64,000 nt of DNA from Amarolinea aalborgensis (GCF_900491745.1 NZ_UETR01000014.1:36961-100960), one strand, 5' to 3'; counted from the first letter of the stretch, positions 33,583-42,167 are shown. Notes: generated by a model from the sequence alone, not told the origin. Numbers and translations are program-made.

Positions 33583-34932
33583 TCAGCGCACATGTAGCGT
33601 GACCATCACACCCTGCAAGGGACGCAAGGTGAAAGCCGTTTCGGGGACCACTGGATGTCCTTCCCAGAGATTCAGATCGTACCGTTGACTGATCATGGCC
33701 AGGATCAGGGCGGATTCCATCAGGGCAAAGCTGTTGCCAATACAAAGCCGTGGGCCGCCGCCAAAGGGAAAGTAAGCATACCGATGCTGAGTTTTGATTC
33801 GCTCAGGCGCAAAGCGTTCTGGGTCAAATGCCTCCGCGTTGCACCAGAACGCGGGGTGACGATGCACCACATAGCTGCTCATGATGATGCCTGAATTGGC
33901 AGGAATGTCGTAACCGCCGACCTGATCGGGCATCGTGGTCTGGCGCGCGATGGCCCACGCCGGCGGATAAAGACGCAGCGATTCATCGAGCACCATGCGG
34001 GTGTAGATCAGGCGCGGCATATCGGCCGCGTCCGGCGTTCGTCCACGTAAGACCTGGTCCAACTCGGCCTGCAGGCGGCGCCGCCCATCAGGGTGCTGCG
34101 AGAGCAAGGTCCATGTCCAGGCCAGGTTGTTGGCGGTGGTCTCATGCCCTGCCAGGAAGATCGTCATCGCCTCGTCGCGCAGTTGTTTGTCATCCATGGC
34201 GGCGCCGGTTTCTTCATCACGCGCGGCCATGAGCAGGCCGAGCAGATCGTCACGGTCGCCGCCCAAACGCCGTCGGTCAGCGATGATGCGATAGACGATG
34301 GCGTCCAACGTCCTGAGGTTGGTTTGAAAACGACGATTAGACGGCAGTGGCAAATGCTCCCGGATCTCTAGGGGCGCACGGATGCGGCGATCGGTTTCGC
34401 GCAGGATGAACGGCATGGCCGCGGCGACGCTGTCAATCTCGGCGGCCGTCAGGCCGGTGCTGAAGAGCGTCCGGCTGACGATATCGAGGGTCAGGCGCAT
34501 CATCTGATCCGCGACGTTGATCGGCTGCCCCGCCTTGGCCAGCGGCTCCCAGCGCTGCAGGAGATCGGCGGTCGCGTCGGTCATGGTCGCGGCAAAGCGT
34601 TCGATATGTTGGCGATGGAACGCCGGCTGCGCCAGGCGACGTTGTCGTCGCCACAGCTCGCCCTCGCTGGTCAGCAAGCCTTCACCCAAGAAGACTTTGG
34701 CTTTTCCCAGCGCCCGCCCTTTGACGTAATTGCGATTGTTGTCCTGCAAAACGTATTTGATGTCGTCCGGGTGGCTGACAATGTGCAACGTACGGCCCAT
34801 GATGCGCAGCCGCACGATGTCGCCGTACTGCTGCCGCAGGCGCACCATCGAGGTCAGCCGATCACCGCCCCCAAAGTCGAACAGATTTCCAAACAACGGC
34901 AGGCCTGCCGGGCCTGGAGCATCACGCGTCAT
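33583..34932 (-). CDS. Cytochrome P450
   Basis: A 449-residue class P450 monooxygenase (CYP102-heme or CYP4-like pattern). I-helix AGHETTANNLAWTW, K-helix ExxR in LDESLRLYPPAWA, and the heme-binding loop FPFGGGPRLCIGNSFAL with the axial Cys. No N-terminal membrane anchor and no fused reductase, so a separate ferredoxin or flavoprotein is needed; none is adjacent. First gene of a two-gene unit with the esterase. Confidence 0.92.
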   Translation of the reverse strand: MTRDAPGPAGLPLFGNLFDFGGGDRLTSMVRLRQQYGDIVRLRIMGRTLHIVSHPDDIKYVLQDNNRNYVKGRALGKAKVFLGEGLLTSEGELWRRQRRLAQPAFHRQHIERFAATMTDATADLLQRWEPLAKAGQPINVADQMMRLTLDIVSRTLFSTGLTAAEIDSVAAAMPFILRETDRRIRAPLEIREHLPLPSNRRFQTNLRTLDAIVYRIIADRRRLGGDRDDLLGLLMAARDEETGAAMDDKQLRDEAMTIFLAGHETTANNLAWTWTLLSQHPDGRRRLQAELDQVLRGRTPDAADMPRLIYTRMVLDESLRLYPPAWAIARQTTMPDQVGGYDIPANSGIIMSSYVVHRHPAFWCNAEAFDPERFAPERIKTQHRYAYFPFGGGPRLCIGNSFALMESALILAMISQRYDLNLWEGHPVVPETAFTLRPLQGVMVTLHVR

Positions 34933-35070
34933 CAGTCGTTATTTCCCAGGTAATCCAAGCAAAAGCGCATCATCTCAATAATCCGGGGAACACGGCAGTC
35001 GCAGACCGCCTGCGGCCATGTTCTATGGGGGTCTGCGTCCCTCGTCGGCCACCACCGATGGAGAAGTTAC

Positions 35071-36549
35071 CTAGGCGCCCTGTTTGTTGCGTATGGCTTT
35101 GGCGTACAGCTCTTCGTAGGCGTGAGCGCTCTTTTCCCACGAGTAATCCTGCTGCATGGCCTTCTGTATCATCTGGTTGAGGTGATGCTTGCGGTCATAG
35201 TACGTGCTGACGGCCCAGCCGACGGTGTAGAAGATGGCATGGGCAGACGGCTCGCTGAACTTGAAACCGGTGCCATTCCCGGTGGCTTCATCATACTGCT
35301 CAACTGTATCGTCCAGGCCGCCCGTAGCGCGCACGATGGGCAGTGTGCCGTACTTCAGCGAGTAGATTTGGTTCAGACCGCATGGCTCGAAGAGCGACGG
35401 CATGATGAAGAAGTCGGCGCCGGCTTCGATCAGGTGGGCGACAGGGTTGCTGTAGCCGATGTAGACGCCGATGCGGCCGGGATAGCGCTCCGCGGCGGAG
35501 CGGAAAAAGGCTTCCAGGCCAGGGTCGCCTGAACCAAGAATGGCGAACTGAACTTGCATCGCGGAGACGGTGCGCTCGATGACCTGCGCCAACAAATCAA
35601 GCCCCTTCTGCGCGGCCAGGCGGCTGACGACGCCCACAATGGGCACGTGCGAGTTGATTTCCAGGCCCATCTGACGCTGCAGTTCGGCCTTGCACGCGGC
35701 TTTGCCCGACAGGTCGTGCGGCGAGAAGTGCGCGGGAATCAGCTTGTCCACAGCCGGATTCCATTCGGTGTAGTCCACGCCGTTGAGGATGCCGACATAG
35801 TTGTCGCCGCGGCCGTTGAGGAAGGGCGCCATACCATAGGACAATTCGGGCGAGCGCGTCTCCCGGGCATAGGTGGGGCTGACCGTGTTCACGACGTCCG
35901 CATACTGAATGCCCCCCTTGAGGAAGTTGATGCGGCCATGATCTTCGAACTTATCGGATGTAAAATTGCCCCACTGCAGCCCCAGGTAATCAAAACAACT
36001 GGCGTCGTAGTTTCCCTGGTAGGCGACATTGTGGATGGTCAGCACGCTGGCGGCGCCGCCAAGAATCGGGTCGTTCCAGTGCCAAATCTTGAGGAAGCCC
36101 GGGGCGAGCGCCGTATGCCAGTCGTGCACATGCACGATGTCAGGCTTGAAGTTGAGGTCCACGCACAACTGCAAACCGGCCCGCGTCAAGAAACCAAAGC
36201 GGTATGGATTGTCCAGGTAATCGTTGTAGGCGGCGTCATGGTAGAGACCAGGGCGATCAAAGTAGCGCGTGAAATCAATGAAATAAGTTGGCACCCCATC
36301 GTTACTGGTGGTGTAGACGCTGCACCACTCCTGCGTGTTGCCCATCCAGACCCCCATGGGACTGAGGAATGGGCGCAAACCGAATTTCTTCTCGTCAATG
36401 CTGCTGTATTTGGGTATCACCACAATGACTTCGTGCCCCAACGCACGTAAGACCTTTGGTAAAGCGCCGGCCACATCAGCCAGGCCGCCGGTCTTCGCAT
36501 AAGGAACACATTCCGAGGCAATCATCACAATTTTCAATTGGGACGGCAT
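35071..36549 (-). CDS. glgA: Glycogen synthase (ADP-glucose type)
   Basis: A 492-residue GT5 enzyme that elongates alpha-1,4-glucan from ADP-glucose. The donor-binding KTGGL motif is in ECVPYAKTGGLADVAGALP at the N-terminus; the C-terminal domain carries MPSLFEPCGLNQIYSLKYG (E-x7-E region) and VRATGGLDDTV. The ATG at 36549 is chosen over the much longer open frame, which runs upstream into palindrome D. AAAGGA precedes it at 8 nt. No other glycogen genes are adjacent. Confidence 0.9.
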   Translation of the reverse strand: MPSQLKIVMIASECVPYAKTGGLADVAGALPKVLRALGHEVIVVIPKYSSIDEKKFGLRPFLSPMGVWMGNTQEWCSVYTTSNDGVPTYFIDFTRYFDRPGLYHDAAYNDYLDNPYRFGFLTRAGLQLCVDLNFKPDIVHVHDWHTALAPGFLKIWHWNDPILGGAASVLTIHNVAYQGNYDASCFDYLGLQWGNFTSDKFEDHGRINFLKGGIQYADVVNTVSPTYARETRSPELSYGMAPFLNGRGDNYVGILNGVDYTEWNPAVDKLIPAHFSPHDLSGKAACKAELQRQMGLEINSHVPIVGVVSRLAAQKGLDLLAQVIERTVSAMQVQFAILGSGDPGLEAFFRSAAERYPGRIGVYIGYSNPVAHLIEAGADFFIMPSLFEPCGLNQIYSLKYGTLPIVRATGGLDDTVEQYDEATGNGTGFKFSEPSAHAIFYTVGWAVSTYYDRKHHLNQMIQKAMQQDYSWEKSAHAYEELYAKAIRNKQGA

Positions 36550-36723
36550 GAAGAAGATCCTTTCACACACATGGTTGCACGCGCCCTTCTCATGAGAACG
36601 GGAGAGGCTTCCGCCATGAGAATCTATGGTTTTCGTGCGACCGATTGTAGCACGGACGGAAAAGGCGAGCAATTCAACCGGACGCCTGCAGGCGGCCCCA
36701 GCTTGCCGAACTTGACCGGCGCA

Positions 36724-36857
36724 ATTCAAGTCAGTTACCCATGCGCCGGACGCACAACCGTGGATGAAAACAGGCAATCCGTGGCGATCCGTGTTCATCC
36801 GCGGCCTATTTTCAAGTCAGTTACCCATGCGCGGGGGCGCACAACCATGGATGAAAA
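36724..36857. repeat. Tandem short-period palindromes, type D (one full, one partial copy)
   Basis: Copy 1 (36724-36806) contains arms CCGTGGATGAA and TTCATCCGCGG around ATCCGTGG units; copy 2 (36807-36857) repeats the left half (TATTTTCAAGTCAGTTACCC ...) and stops at GATGAAAA, where the left end of the IS110 element appears to begin. A third copy lies beyond the element at 38414-38500. Copies 1 and 3 are nearly identical over about 64 bp (one extra A). The rest of 36550-36720 holds nothing I recognise. Confidence 0.8.
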
Positions 36858-36862
36858 TGTGC

Positions 36863-36868
36863 TATACT
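36863..36868 (+). promoter_or_regulatory. Extended -10 promoter in the IS110 left end
   Basis: TGCTATACT (TG-n-TATACT) with TATACT at 36863-36868 predicts a start near 36875. There is no good -35, which extended -10 promoters tolerate. It would transcribe the candidate bridge RNA and read on into the transposase. Confidence 0.5.
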
Positions 36869-36874
36869 TGTACC

Positions 36875-37050
36875 CATGCGGTTGGTGCAAAGGTCGTAAC
36901 GTCGTTGGTGCCAAGAGCCTGCAAGTCAGTTCGACCTGGATGCCTGTTGGCACGGCCAATTGTGGTACCCGGCCTCGTCCGGGAAGCACGTAGGTTAGAA
37001 TCATCTACTGGGGCATCTCGCCAGCCACAATTCATCTACGAGGTGATGAC
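36875..37050 (+). ncRNA. Candidate bridge RNA of the IS110 element
   Basis: About 176 nt between the promoter and the transposase ATG. It folds as two main stem-loops: GTGCCAA (36908-36914) with TTGGCAC (36947-36953), and AATTGTGG (36958-36965) with CCACAATT (37025-37032); the second encloses the small hairpin CCCGG/CCGGG (36968-36972, 36979-36983). IS110 elements such as IS621 encode a ~177-nt bridge RNA at this position, with one loop pairing to target and one to donor DNA. Size, position, promoter and two-domain fold agree; the guide-target pairing is not shown. Confidence 0.55.
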
Positions 37051-38388
37051 ATGGACGTGGTTTACACGCATGGTGCTGGGTTGGATGTCCACAAGAAGAC
37101 CGTTGTGGCGTGTTGCATCACACGTGGGCCAAAGGGCGAGAAACGGATGGAGACTCGCACCTTTGGAACAATGACGGCCGATTTGTTGGCGATGTCGGAT
37201 TGGTTAACGAGCTTGCAGATCACACACGTGGCGATGGAGAGCACGGGTGAGTTCTGGAAGCCGATCTACAACCTCCTGGAGGGTAACTTCGAGTTGCTGG
37301 TGGCCAACGCCAAGCATATCAAGGCGGTGCCTGGTCGCAAGACCGATGTCAAAGACGCCGAATGGATTGCTGAGTTGTTACGGCACGGCTTGCTGCGCGG
37401 CAGCTTCATCCCGCCACAAGCTCAACGCGACCTACGCGACTTGACGCGGCAACGCACCAATTTGGTGCAGGATCGGGCAACGGTGATCAATCGTCTGCAG
37501 AAGGTGCTCGAATGGGCCAACATCAAGCTCAGTTCGGTGGCAACGGATGTCACCGGCGTCTCAGCTCGACGCATGCTCGAAGCCCTTGTGGCCAACCAAG
37601 TGGAGCCATCCGCGTTGGCAGAACTGGCCAAGGGCCGCTTACGCAACAAACGTACGGCTCTCGAACAGGCGTTGAACGGTGTGGTACGCGACCACCATCG
37701 CTTCTTGATCGCCCAGCACCTGATGCAGATCGACTTTCTGGATGAGCAGATTTCCTTGTTCGATGAGCAGATTGCGCAGGCGATGCAGGACATGCCACAA
37801 CCGCCGAATGATCAAGAACCTGCACAGCCAAGCCAACCCCAACCAGCCGCACCGCCGCCCAACGACTCGACGCAACCGTTAACCTGGGAAGCCGCCATCG
37901 ACCTGGCTGACACCGTTCCGGGTGTGGGACGTCGTGCCGCTGAGATGATCTTGGCCGAGATCGGCATCGACATGAGCCACTTTCCCACGGAAGCACATCT
38001 TGCTTCGTGGGCCAAGCTTTCACCCGGCAACAACCAGAGTGCCGGCAAGCACTACTCTGGCGCCACGGGACATGGCAACCGCTGGCTGCGAACGATTTTG
38101 GTCCAGGTCTCCTGGGCCGCAGTCAAGGTCAAGAAATCTTATCTTTCCTCCTTCTACTACCGCCTGGCTGCCCGTCGAGGCGCCAAGCGCGCAATTATCG
38201 CCGTGGCGCATCGCATCCTAATCGCTATTTACCAGATGCTTAAAAAGCGTGAACCCTACAAAGACTTGGGCGCCACTTATCTTGATCAACGCAACAAGTC
38301 GAAAGTCATCAGTCGCTTGCAGCGACGTATCGAACAACTCGGCTACCGAGTAACTGTCGAACCCCTGCTCACCGTTACTCCAACATAG
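37051..38388 (+). CDS. IS110-family DEDD transposase/recombinase
   Basis: A 445-residue recombinase. The N-terminal RuvC-like DEDD domain shows Asp in GAGLDVHKKTVVAC, Glu in VAMESTGEFWKP and the Asp pair in GRKTDVKDAEWIAELL. The C-terminal Tnp20 domain has VPGVGRRAAEMILAEIG and the catalytic-Ser region SPGNNQSAGKHYSGATGHG. A Pro/Gln-rich linker (~residues 248-275) is a little longer than usual. Full length, no stops: probably active. Confidence 0.93.
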   Translation: MDVVYTHGAGLDVHKKTVVACCITRGPKGEKRMETRTFGTMTADLLAMSDWLTSLQITHVAMESTGEFWKPIYNLLEGNFELLVANAKHIKAVPGRKTDVKDAEWIAELLRHGLLRGSFIPPQAQRDLRDLTRQRTNLVQDRATVINRLQKVLEWANIKLSSVATDVTGVSARRMLEALVANQVEPSALAELAKGRLRNKRTALEQALNGVVRDHHRFLIAQHLMQIDFLDEQISLFDEQIAQAMQDMPQPPNDQEPAQPSQPQPAAPPPNDSTQPLTWEAAIDLADTVPGVGRRAAEMILAEIGIDMSHFPTEAHLASWAKLSPGNNQSAGKHYSGATGHGNRWLRTILVQVSWAAVKVKKSYLSSFYYRLAARRGAKRAIIAVAHRILIAIYQMLKKREPYKDLGATYLDQRNKSKVISRLQRRIEQLGYRVTVEPLLTVTPT

Positions 38389-38413
38389 TCTCAAAACCGT
38401 TAATGCCAGACGC

Positions 38414-38500
38414 TATTTTCAGGTTAGTTGCCCATGCCCCACTGGCACAACCGTGGATGAAAACAGGCAATCCGTGGCGATCCGTGTTCATCCGCGGCCT
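38414..38500. repeat. Short-period palindrome, type D copy 3
   Basis: Same unit as 36724-36806 (arms CCGTGGATGAA / TTCATCCGCGG), preceded by TATTTTCAGGTTAGTTGCCC and followed by TATTTTCAACTCAG. It lies immediately right of the IS110 element and runs directly into palindrome A copy 2. Confidence 0.8.
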
Positions 38501-38514
38501 ATTTTCAACTCAGC

Positions 38515-38599
38515 CCTCACACAAAGGCGCCAAGCCACCACGGAGTCAAGAGCTTCTTTGTGTCTTTGTGTCTTGGTGTGAGCCATCGGGCTATTTTCC
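38515..38599. repeat. Short-period palindrome, type A copy 2
   Basis: Arms 38517-38535 (CTCACACAAAGGCGCCAAG) and 38565-38583 (CTTTGTGTCTTGGTGTGAG) are imperfectly complementary. Inverted relative to the copy at 1205-1292, with a 23-bp identical edge. Confidence 0.8.
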
Positions 38600-38601
38600 G
38601 G

Positions 38602-39045
38602 TCAGGCGCCGCTGCCCGCGCGCTCACGATTGAGCACGGCCAGCGTCAGGCGCGAAACACACACAAGCTGGTCTTGCTCATTGGTCATGCGAATGTCCCA
38701 GATCTGGGTCGTGCCGCCCAGGTGTATCGGCCGCGCCACGCCGATCACGAAGCCGCTGCGCAGTGAACGGATGTGGTTGGCGTTGATCTCCAGGCCGACC
38801 ACCATCTTCTGGCGCGGGTCAATGCACAGCGTGCCGGCCACGCTGCCCAACGTCTCGGCCAGCGCCACACTGGCGCCGCCGTGCAGGATGCCGGCCGGCT
38901 GCACGGTGCGCTCGTCCACGGGCATGCGCGCTTTGACGTAGTCATCGCCCACTTCCAGGAATTCAATACCAATGGCCTGTGACATCGTACGCGCGGACAG
39001 CGCATTCAGGGCAGTCGGTGAGGCCGGTGTAAACCAGATGGACAT
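38602..39045 (-). CDS. PaaI-type hot-dog thioesterase
   Basis: A 147-residue single hot-dog thioesterase that hydrolyses acyl- or aryl-CoA. AGILHGGASVALAETLGS carries the HGG-containing loop with the conserved residues; the next strands VVGLEINANHIRSLRSG and WDIRMTNEQDQLVCVSRLT complete the fold. Length matches PaaI/menaquinone-type enzymes. It lies downstream of the mhq-like operon with a 60-nt gap and may be its last gene. Confidence 0.88.
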   Translation of the reverse strand: MSIWFTPASPTALNALSARTMSQAIGIEFLEVGDDYVKARMPVDERTVQPAGILHGGASVALAETLGSVAGTLCIDPRQKMVVGLEINANHIRSLRSGFVIGVARPIHLGGTTQIWDIRMTNEQDQLVCVSRLTLAVLNRERAGSGA

Positions 39046-39105
39046 TGTGATGCTCCTCGCCGGTCAATTTTAGGGGATGCCGAACTTGTTCTGTGCATGT
39101 TAAGT

Positions 39106-39723
39106 TCAGGCTGGCGGCCGCTGCATCTCGAAGACGGCGCCCAGTGTCGCGTACTCGTCGCCGCCCAGGCGGGCGACCGGGCGCAGCAGATCAGCATCCA
39201 CCAGGCCGTTCGGGCGCAGCAGCCCTTCGCGCACATGAAAGTGCAGCACCCGACCCAGCACCATCGTGTAGGTCGTGCCATCTACCGGCACCAACTGGCT
39301 GACCTTGCACTCCAGGGCCACTGGCGCCGCAGCCAGACGGGGCGGCCGCACCTCCAGTGAAGGTACGGTCGCCAGGTGCGCCAGTTCGAATTCGTTGACC
39401 TCATACGCGTATTCACCGGAGGTGACATTCATGGCCGGCGCCAGGGTCTCATCCACGATGTGCACCACGAACTCACCTGTTTCCTGGATGTTGCGCAAGG
39501 TATCTTTCGGCCGCCCCTGGCGTTGACCGATCGCGACCATGATCGTGGGCGGGTAGTTGCCCACCCCGCCGAAGAACGAGAAGGGCGCCAGGTTGACAGA
39601 ACCATCAGCGCCCTGCGACGCCACCCAGGCGATGGGCCGCGGCACGAGCACGCTGATGAGAAGACGATAGGCGTCGCGGGGGCCGAGGCTGGCAGGGGTA
39701 AACGAGAGCGTTGGAAATTCCAT
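39106..39723 (-). CDS. Flavin reductase-like FMN-binding protein
   Basis: A 205-residue flavin reductase-domain protein (split-barrel flavodoxin reductase fold): RDAYRLLISVLVPRPIAWVA at the start, SFFGGVGNYPPTIMVAIGQR for FMN binding and KDTLRNIQETGEFVVHIV after. The ATG at 39723 has AAAGG 8 nt upstream; a GTG at 39732 overlaps the stop of the upstream esterase, so the two genes are translationally close. In the operon it would supply reduced flavin or reduce quinone-like compounds. Confidence 0.85.
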   Translation of the reverse strand: MEFPTLSFTPASLGPRDAYRLLISVLVPRPIAWVASQGADGSVNLAPFSFFGGVGNYPPTIMVAIGQRQGRPKDTLRNIQETGEFVVHIVDETLAPAMNVTSGEYAYEVNEFELAHLATVPSLEVRPPRLAAAPVALECKVSQLVPVDGTTYTMVLGRVLHFHVREGLLRPNGLVDADLLRPVARLGGDEYATLGAVFEMQRPPA

Positions 39724-39728
39724 GCATG

Positions 39729-40424
39729 TCACCTTTGTGATGGGCCGATGGCGTCGGCCATCAGGCCGCGCAGCGCTTCGACTTCGTCCTCGTTGATCGT
39801 GTGCCCCATGCCTGCGTAAAGTCGTGCGCTGACCTGGGCGCCCAGACCGGTCAGCACGTCGGCGCTGTAAAGCACCCGCGCTTTGGGAATGTGCGGATCC
39901 ACGTCGCTGCAGCCGAGGAAGACCGGCGTGCCGGCCAGCGTGCCCGCGTCGTTACGCAACGTCCCATCCGGGCCGATCAGGCCGCCGCTGAGGCCGGCCA
40001 CGCCGCCATAGCGCCGGGCAAAGCGGGCGGCAAATTCCAACGCCAGGCACGCGCCCTGTGAAAAACCCACCAGCAGCGTGCGCGCCGCGGGAATGCCGTT
40101 GGTCTCCAGGTAGGCCAGGAGATCGCGCAGCACCGCCAGCCCGGACGTGATGCCCGGCTCATTGCGCTCGATGGGCGAAAGGAAGCTGTAGGGATACCAG
40201 GAATAGGCTGCGGCCTGCGGCGCGACATAGGCAAACGCAGGATGTTCCAACACAGGCGCCAGGGTGAGGATGTCCTGCGCCGTCGCCCCGCGGCCGTGCA
40301 CCAGGACCATGGCCGCCGTAGCCTGGCTCAATGGGGCGCCCAGGGCGTAAACCGGCTGCCCCTGGTGCGGGCCGGGGACGCGCACCGTCACAGGAATCGT
40401 CCATCGGGTTGCGGTCATGCTCAT
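39729..40424 (-). CDS. Phospholipase/carboxylesterase-like hydrolase (MhqD-like)
   Basis: A 231-residue alpha/beta hydrolase. Nucleophile elbow LLVGFSQGACLALEFA (GxSxG), oxyanion region VLVHGRGATAQDILTL, Asp in LGCSDVDPHIPKARV and His in YAGMGHTINEDEVEAL. The pattern matches predicted esterases such as MhqD. It sits between a ring-cleavage dioxygenase-type protein (14 nt upstream) and the flavin reductase (touching). Confidence 0.88.
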   Translation of the reverse strand: MSMTATRWTIPVTVRVPGPHQGQPVYALGAPLSQATAAMVLVHGRGATAQDILTLAPVLEHPAFAYVAPQAAAYSWYPYSFLSPIERNEPGITSGLAVLRDLLAYLETNGIPAARTLLVGFSQGACLALEFAARFARRYGGVAGLSGGLIGPDGTLRNDAGTLAGTPVFLGCSDVDPHIPKARVLYSADVLTGLGAQVSARLYAGMGHTINEDEVEALRGLMADAIGPSQR

Positions 40425-40438
40425 GGGCTTCTCCTGCG

Positions 40439-41527
40439 TCAGGTTGACGCGGCCGGGGGCCAGGCCGGCGCGGTGACCGGCCGCAGGCTGGCTTCAATGT
40501 CCCGCCGCTGCGGTTCCAACCAGGGCGGCAGGCGCAGCGCGCGTCCCAACTGCGCCGCGTCCTCGTCCGCGGTAAAGCCGGGGCCGAGCGTTGCCAGTTC
40601 GACGATGTGACCGTCAGGGTCGTTGGTGTAGATACTCTTGAAGTAGATGCGATCCATGACCGGCGAAACGCGGAAACCGGCCTGCATGATCTTCTCCCGC
40701 CAGGCGAGCTGCGTGGCTTCATCAGCCACGGCCAGGGCAAAATGGTGTGTCTGCCCCACGCCCATGCGCGCACGGCGCACCTGCCGTGGATTGCGCTCGA
40801 AATAGGTGATGAGCGTGCCGGGCTTGCCGTCGTCCACGCCCCAATACCAGTGCGCGGCCGTGGGGTCGTCGAAGTCGGCTGTCATCTTGACCCGGCGCAT
40901 CCCCAGCAGATCGCCAAAAAACGCGTGGGTGCGCTGCATGTCCGCGCTGAACGCGCTGATGTGGTGCATGCCGCGGCTAAGCGCCATGCCGGCCGTGATC
41001 ACCGGCGCCGGTTCCGGCCAGGTGGCGGCGCGGATGGCGGCCTCGTCCCGCTGGTGGATGACCAGGCCGGCCGGCGGCGGGCGAAAAGTCTGGCCCAGGG
41101 CGGCCGCGTCTTCATCCACGGTCCAACCGGGGCTGAGTGTGGCGATTTCGAGGATTGTGCCATCGGGATCGCGGAAGTAGATAGATTTGAAGTAATGCCG
41201 GTCGTATGGCCCGGCCACGGCGACGCCGGCATCGGTCAAGCGCCGTTTCCATTGCAGGAGGCCTGGCTCATCCGCGACCTGCAGCGCGACGTGATGCGTG
41301 CCGCCAATGCCGGGCGCGCCGCGCGGCGCGCCGCGCCATTCGAAAAAGGTGATCGCCGTGCCCGGCCGGCCCAGCTCATCGCCAAAGTAGAGGTGATAGC
41401 TGCCGGGGTCATCGAAGTTGACCGTCAGCTTGACCAGGCGTTGGCCGAGCAGGCCGCCGTAAAAGTCAATCGTGCGCTGCGCATCCGCGCACACGATCGT
41501 GATGTGATGCAGACCGAGAATGGTCAT
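40439..41527 (-). CDS. Vicinal-oxygen-chelate dioxygenase (MhqO/MhqA-like)
   Basis: A 362-residue protein with two tandem glyoxalase/VOC modules. Each half shows the first metal-His strand (LGLHHITIVCADAQ; RGMHHISAFSADMQR), the second (GGTHHVALQVADE; GQTHHFALAVADEA) and the Glu strand (DPDGTILEIATL; DPDGHIVELATL), so both metal sites look complete. Proteins of this kind are ring-cleaving dioxygenases induced by hydroquinones and catechols. The ATG at 41527 follows GGAGGT. First gene of a dioxygenase-esterase-flavin reductase operon. Confidence 0.9.
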   Translation of the reverse strand: MTILGLHHITIVCADAQRTIDFYGGLLGQRLVKLTVNFDDPGSYHLYFGDELGRPGTAITFFEWRGAPRGAPGIGGTHHVALQVADEPGLLQWKRRLTDAGVAVAGPYDRHYFKSIYFRDPDGTILEIATLSPGWTVDEDAAALGQTFRPPPAGLVIHQRDEAAIRAATWPEPAPVITAGMALSRGMHHISAFSADMQRTHAFFGDLLGMRRVKMTADFDDPTAAHWYWGVDDGKPGTLITYFERNPRQVRRARMGVGQTHHFALAVADEATQLAWREKIMQAGFRVSPVMDRIYFKSIYTNDPDGHIVELATLGPGFTADEDAAQLGRALRLPPWLEPQRRDIEASLRPVTAPAWPPAAST

Positions 41528-41601
41528 CTTGACCTCCGTGTGCGCCAAGCATACCGCAGATGACGCTAATTACGGGCGATGAACGCGGATTTTGCGTTCA
41601 G

Positions 41602-41925
41602 TTAACACAACGACACATCCGTCCAAGCAGACACTTCCTCGTCAGCGAATGCACGAGCGACCGTTTGCGACAATGCGAGACGGCCAGGATTGCGCAATCG
41701 TACAAGTAGAATGCCCGCATGAGTGCCAGGTACAAACTGGCGAACATCGGAGAAATCCAAATCCTGCGTGATGAGAAAGCGCCGTTCATCCTGTGCAGCC
41801 GCCCAAATATCCGGGTCGCTCTGCCCTGCAAGCGATTCTTCTACGACTGTATGCACATCGTGACCCAGGCGATGAAGTTGCTCAGCCAGCGCAGCTGGCA
41901 TGTTCTCGTCAAGTTTGATCTTCAT
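41602..41925 (-). CDS. DUF5615 PIN-like toxin
   Basis: A 107-residue PIN-like (Mut7-C/DUF5615) putative RNase toxin. LDENMPAALAEQLHRLGHDV and FLITQDLDFSD provide the acidic residues, and GILLVRLRNP is conserved. Its start overlaps the antitoxin stop by 4 nt (ATGA), the usual toxin-antitoxin arrangement. Confidence 0.88.
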   Translation of the reverse strand: MKIKLDENMPAALAEQLHRLGHDVHTVVEESLAGQSDPDIWAAAQDERRFLITQDLDFSDVRQFVPGTHAGILLVRLRNPGRLALSQTVARAFADEEVSAWTDVSLC

Positions 41926-42167
41926 ACTGGCAGTGGCAATGCAGGCATGGGTAAGTCTTCTTCAGCAGAGGCAGCCGCAAAAGCAATGACTGCACGCACC
42001 TGGGTCTCATTGAGGGTCGGAAAGTCCGCCAAAATCTCATTGATCCATGCCCCTTCCGCCAAACTGGCCAGTATGGTGCGCACGGTGACGCGTGTGCCGC
42101 GCACGACAGGTTCGCCACCACAGATTTTCGGGTCACGAACAATGACATGGAAGTAAGCAGGGTTCAT
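41922..42167 (-). CDS. DUF433 antitoxin
   Basis: An 81-residue DUF433 protein (VapB45-like helix-turn-helix). Hallmarks are RDPKICGGEPVVRGTRVTVR and INEILADFPTLNETQVRAVI. It precedes the DUF5615 toxin and should bind both the toxin and its own promoter. Confidence 0.9.
   Translation of the reverse strand: MNPAYFHVIVRDPKICGGEPVVRGTRVTVRTILASLAEGAWINEILADFPTLNETQVRAVIAFAAASAEEDLPMPALPLPV

Larger units (their letters stand above)
36858..38413 (+). mobile_element. IS110-family insertion sequence (ends approximate)
   Basis: An element of about 1.55 kb with a DEDD transposase gene, a ~190-nt non-coding left end containing an extended -10 promoter and foldable sequence, and a short right end. It has no obvious terminal inverted repeats or target duplications, as expected for IS110. 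It sits between copies of palindrome D, so exact ends cannot be fixed by comparison inside this window; the left boundary is placed where copy 2 of D diverges and the right boundary where copy 3 begins. Confidence 0.75.

Noticed and set aside
35071..36798. Longer glycogen synthase starting at 36798
   Set aside because: The extra 83 residues are translated from palindrome D and spacer DNA, without similarity to GlgA; the ATG at 36549 has a ribosome site.
40607..41563. Plus-strand frame of 318 codons opposite the VOC dioxygenase
   Set aside because: Shadow of a gene with two complete metal sites; no motif in the shadow.
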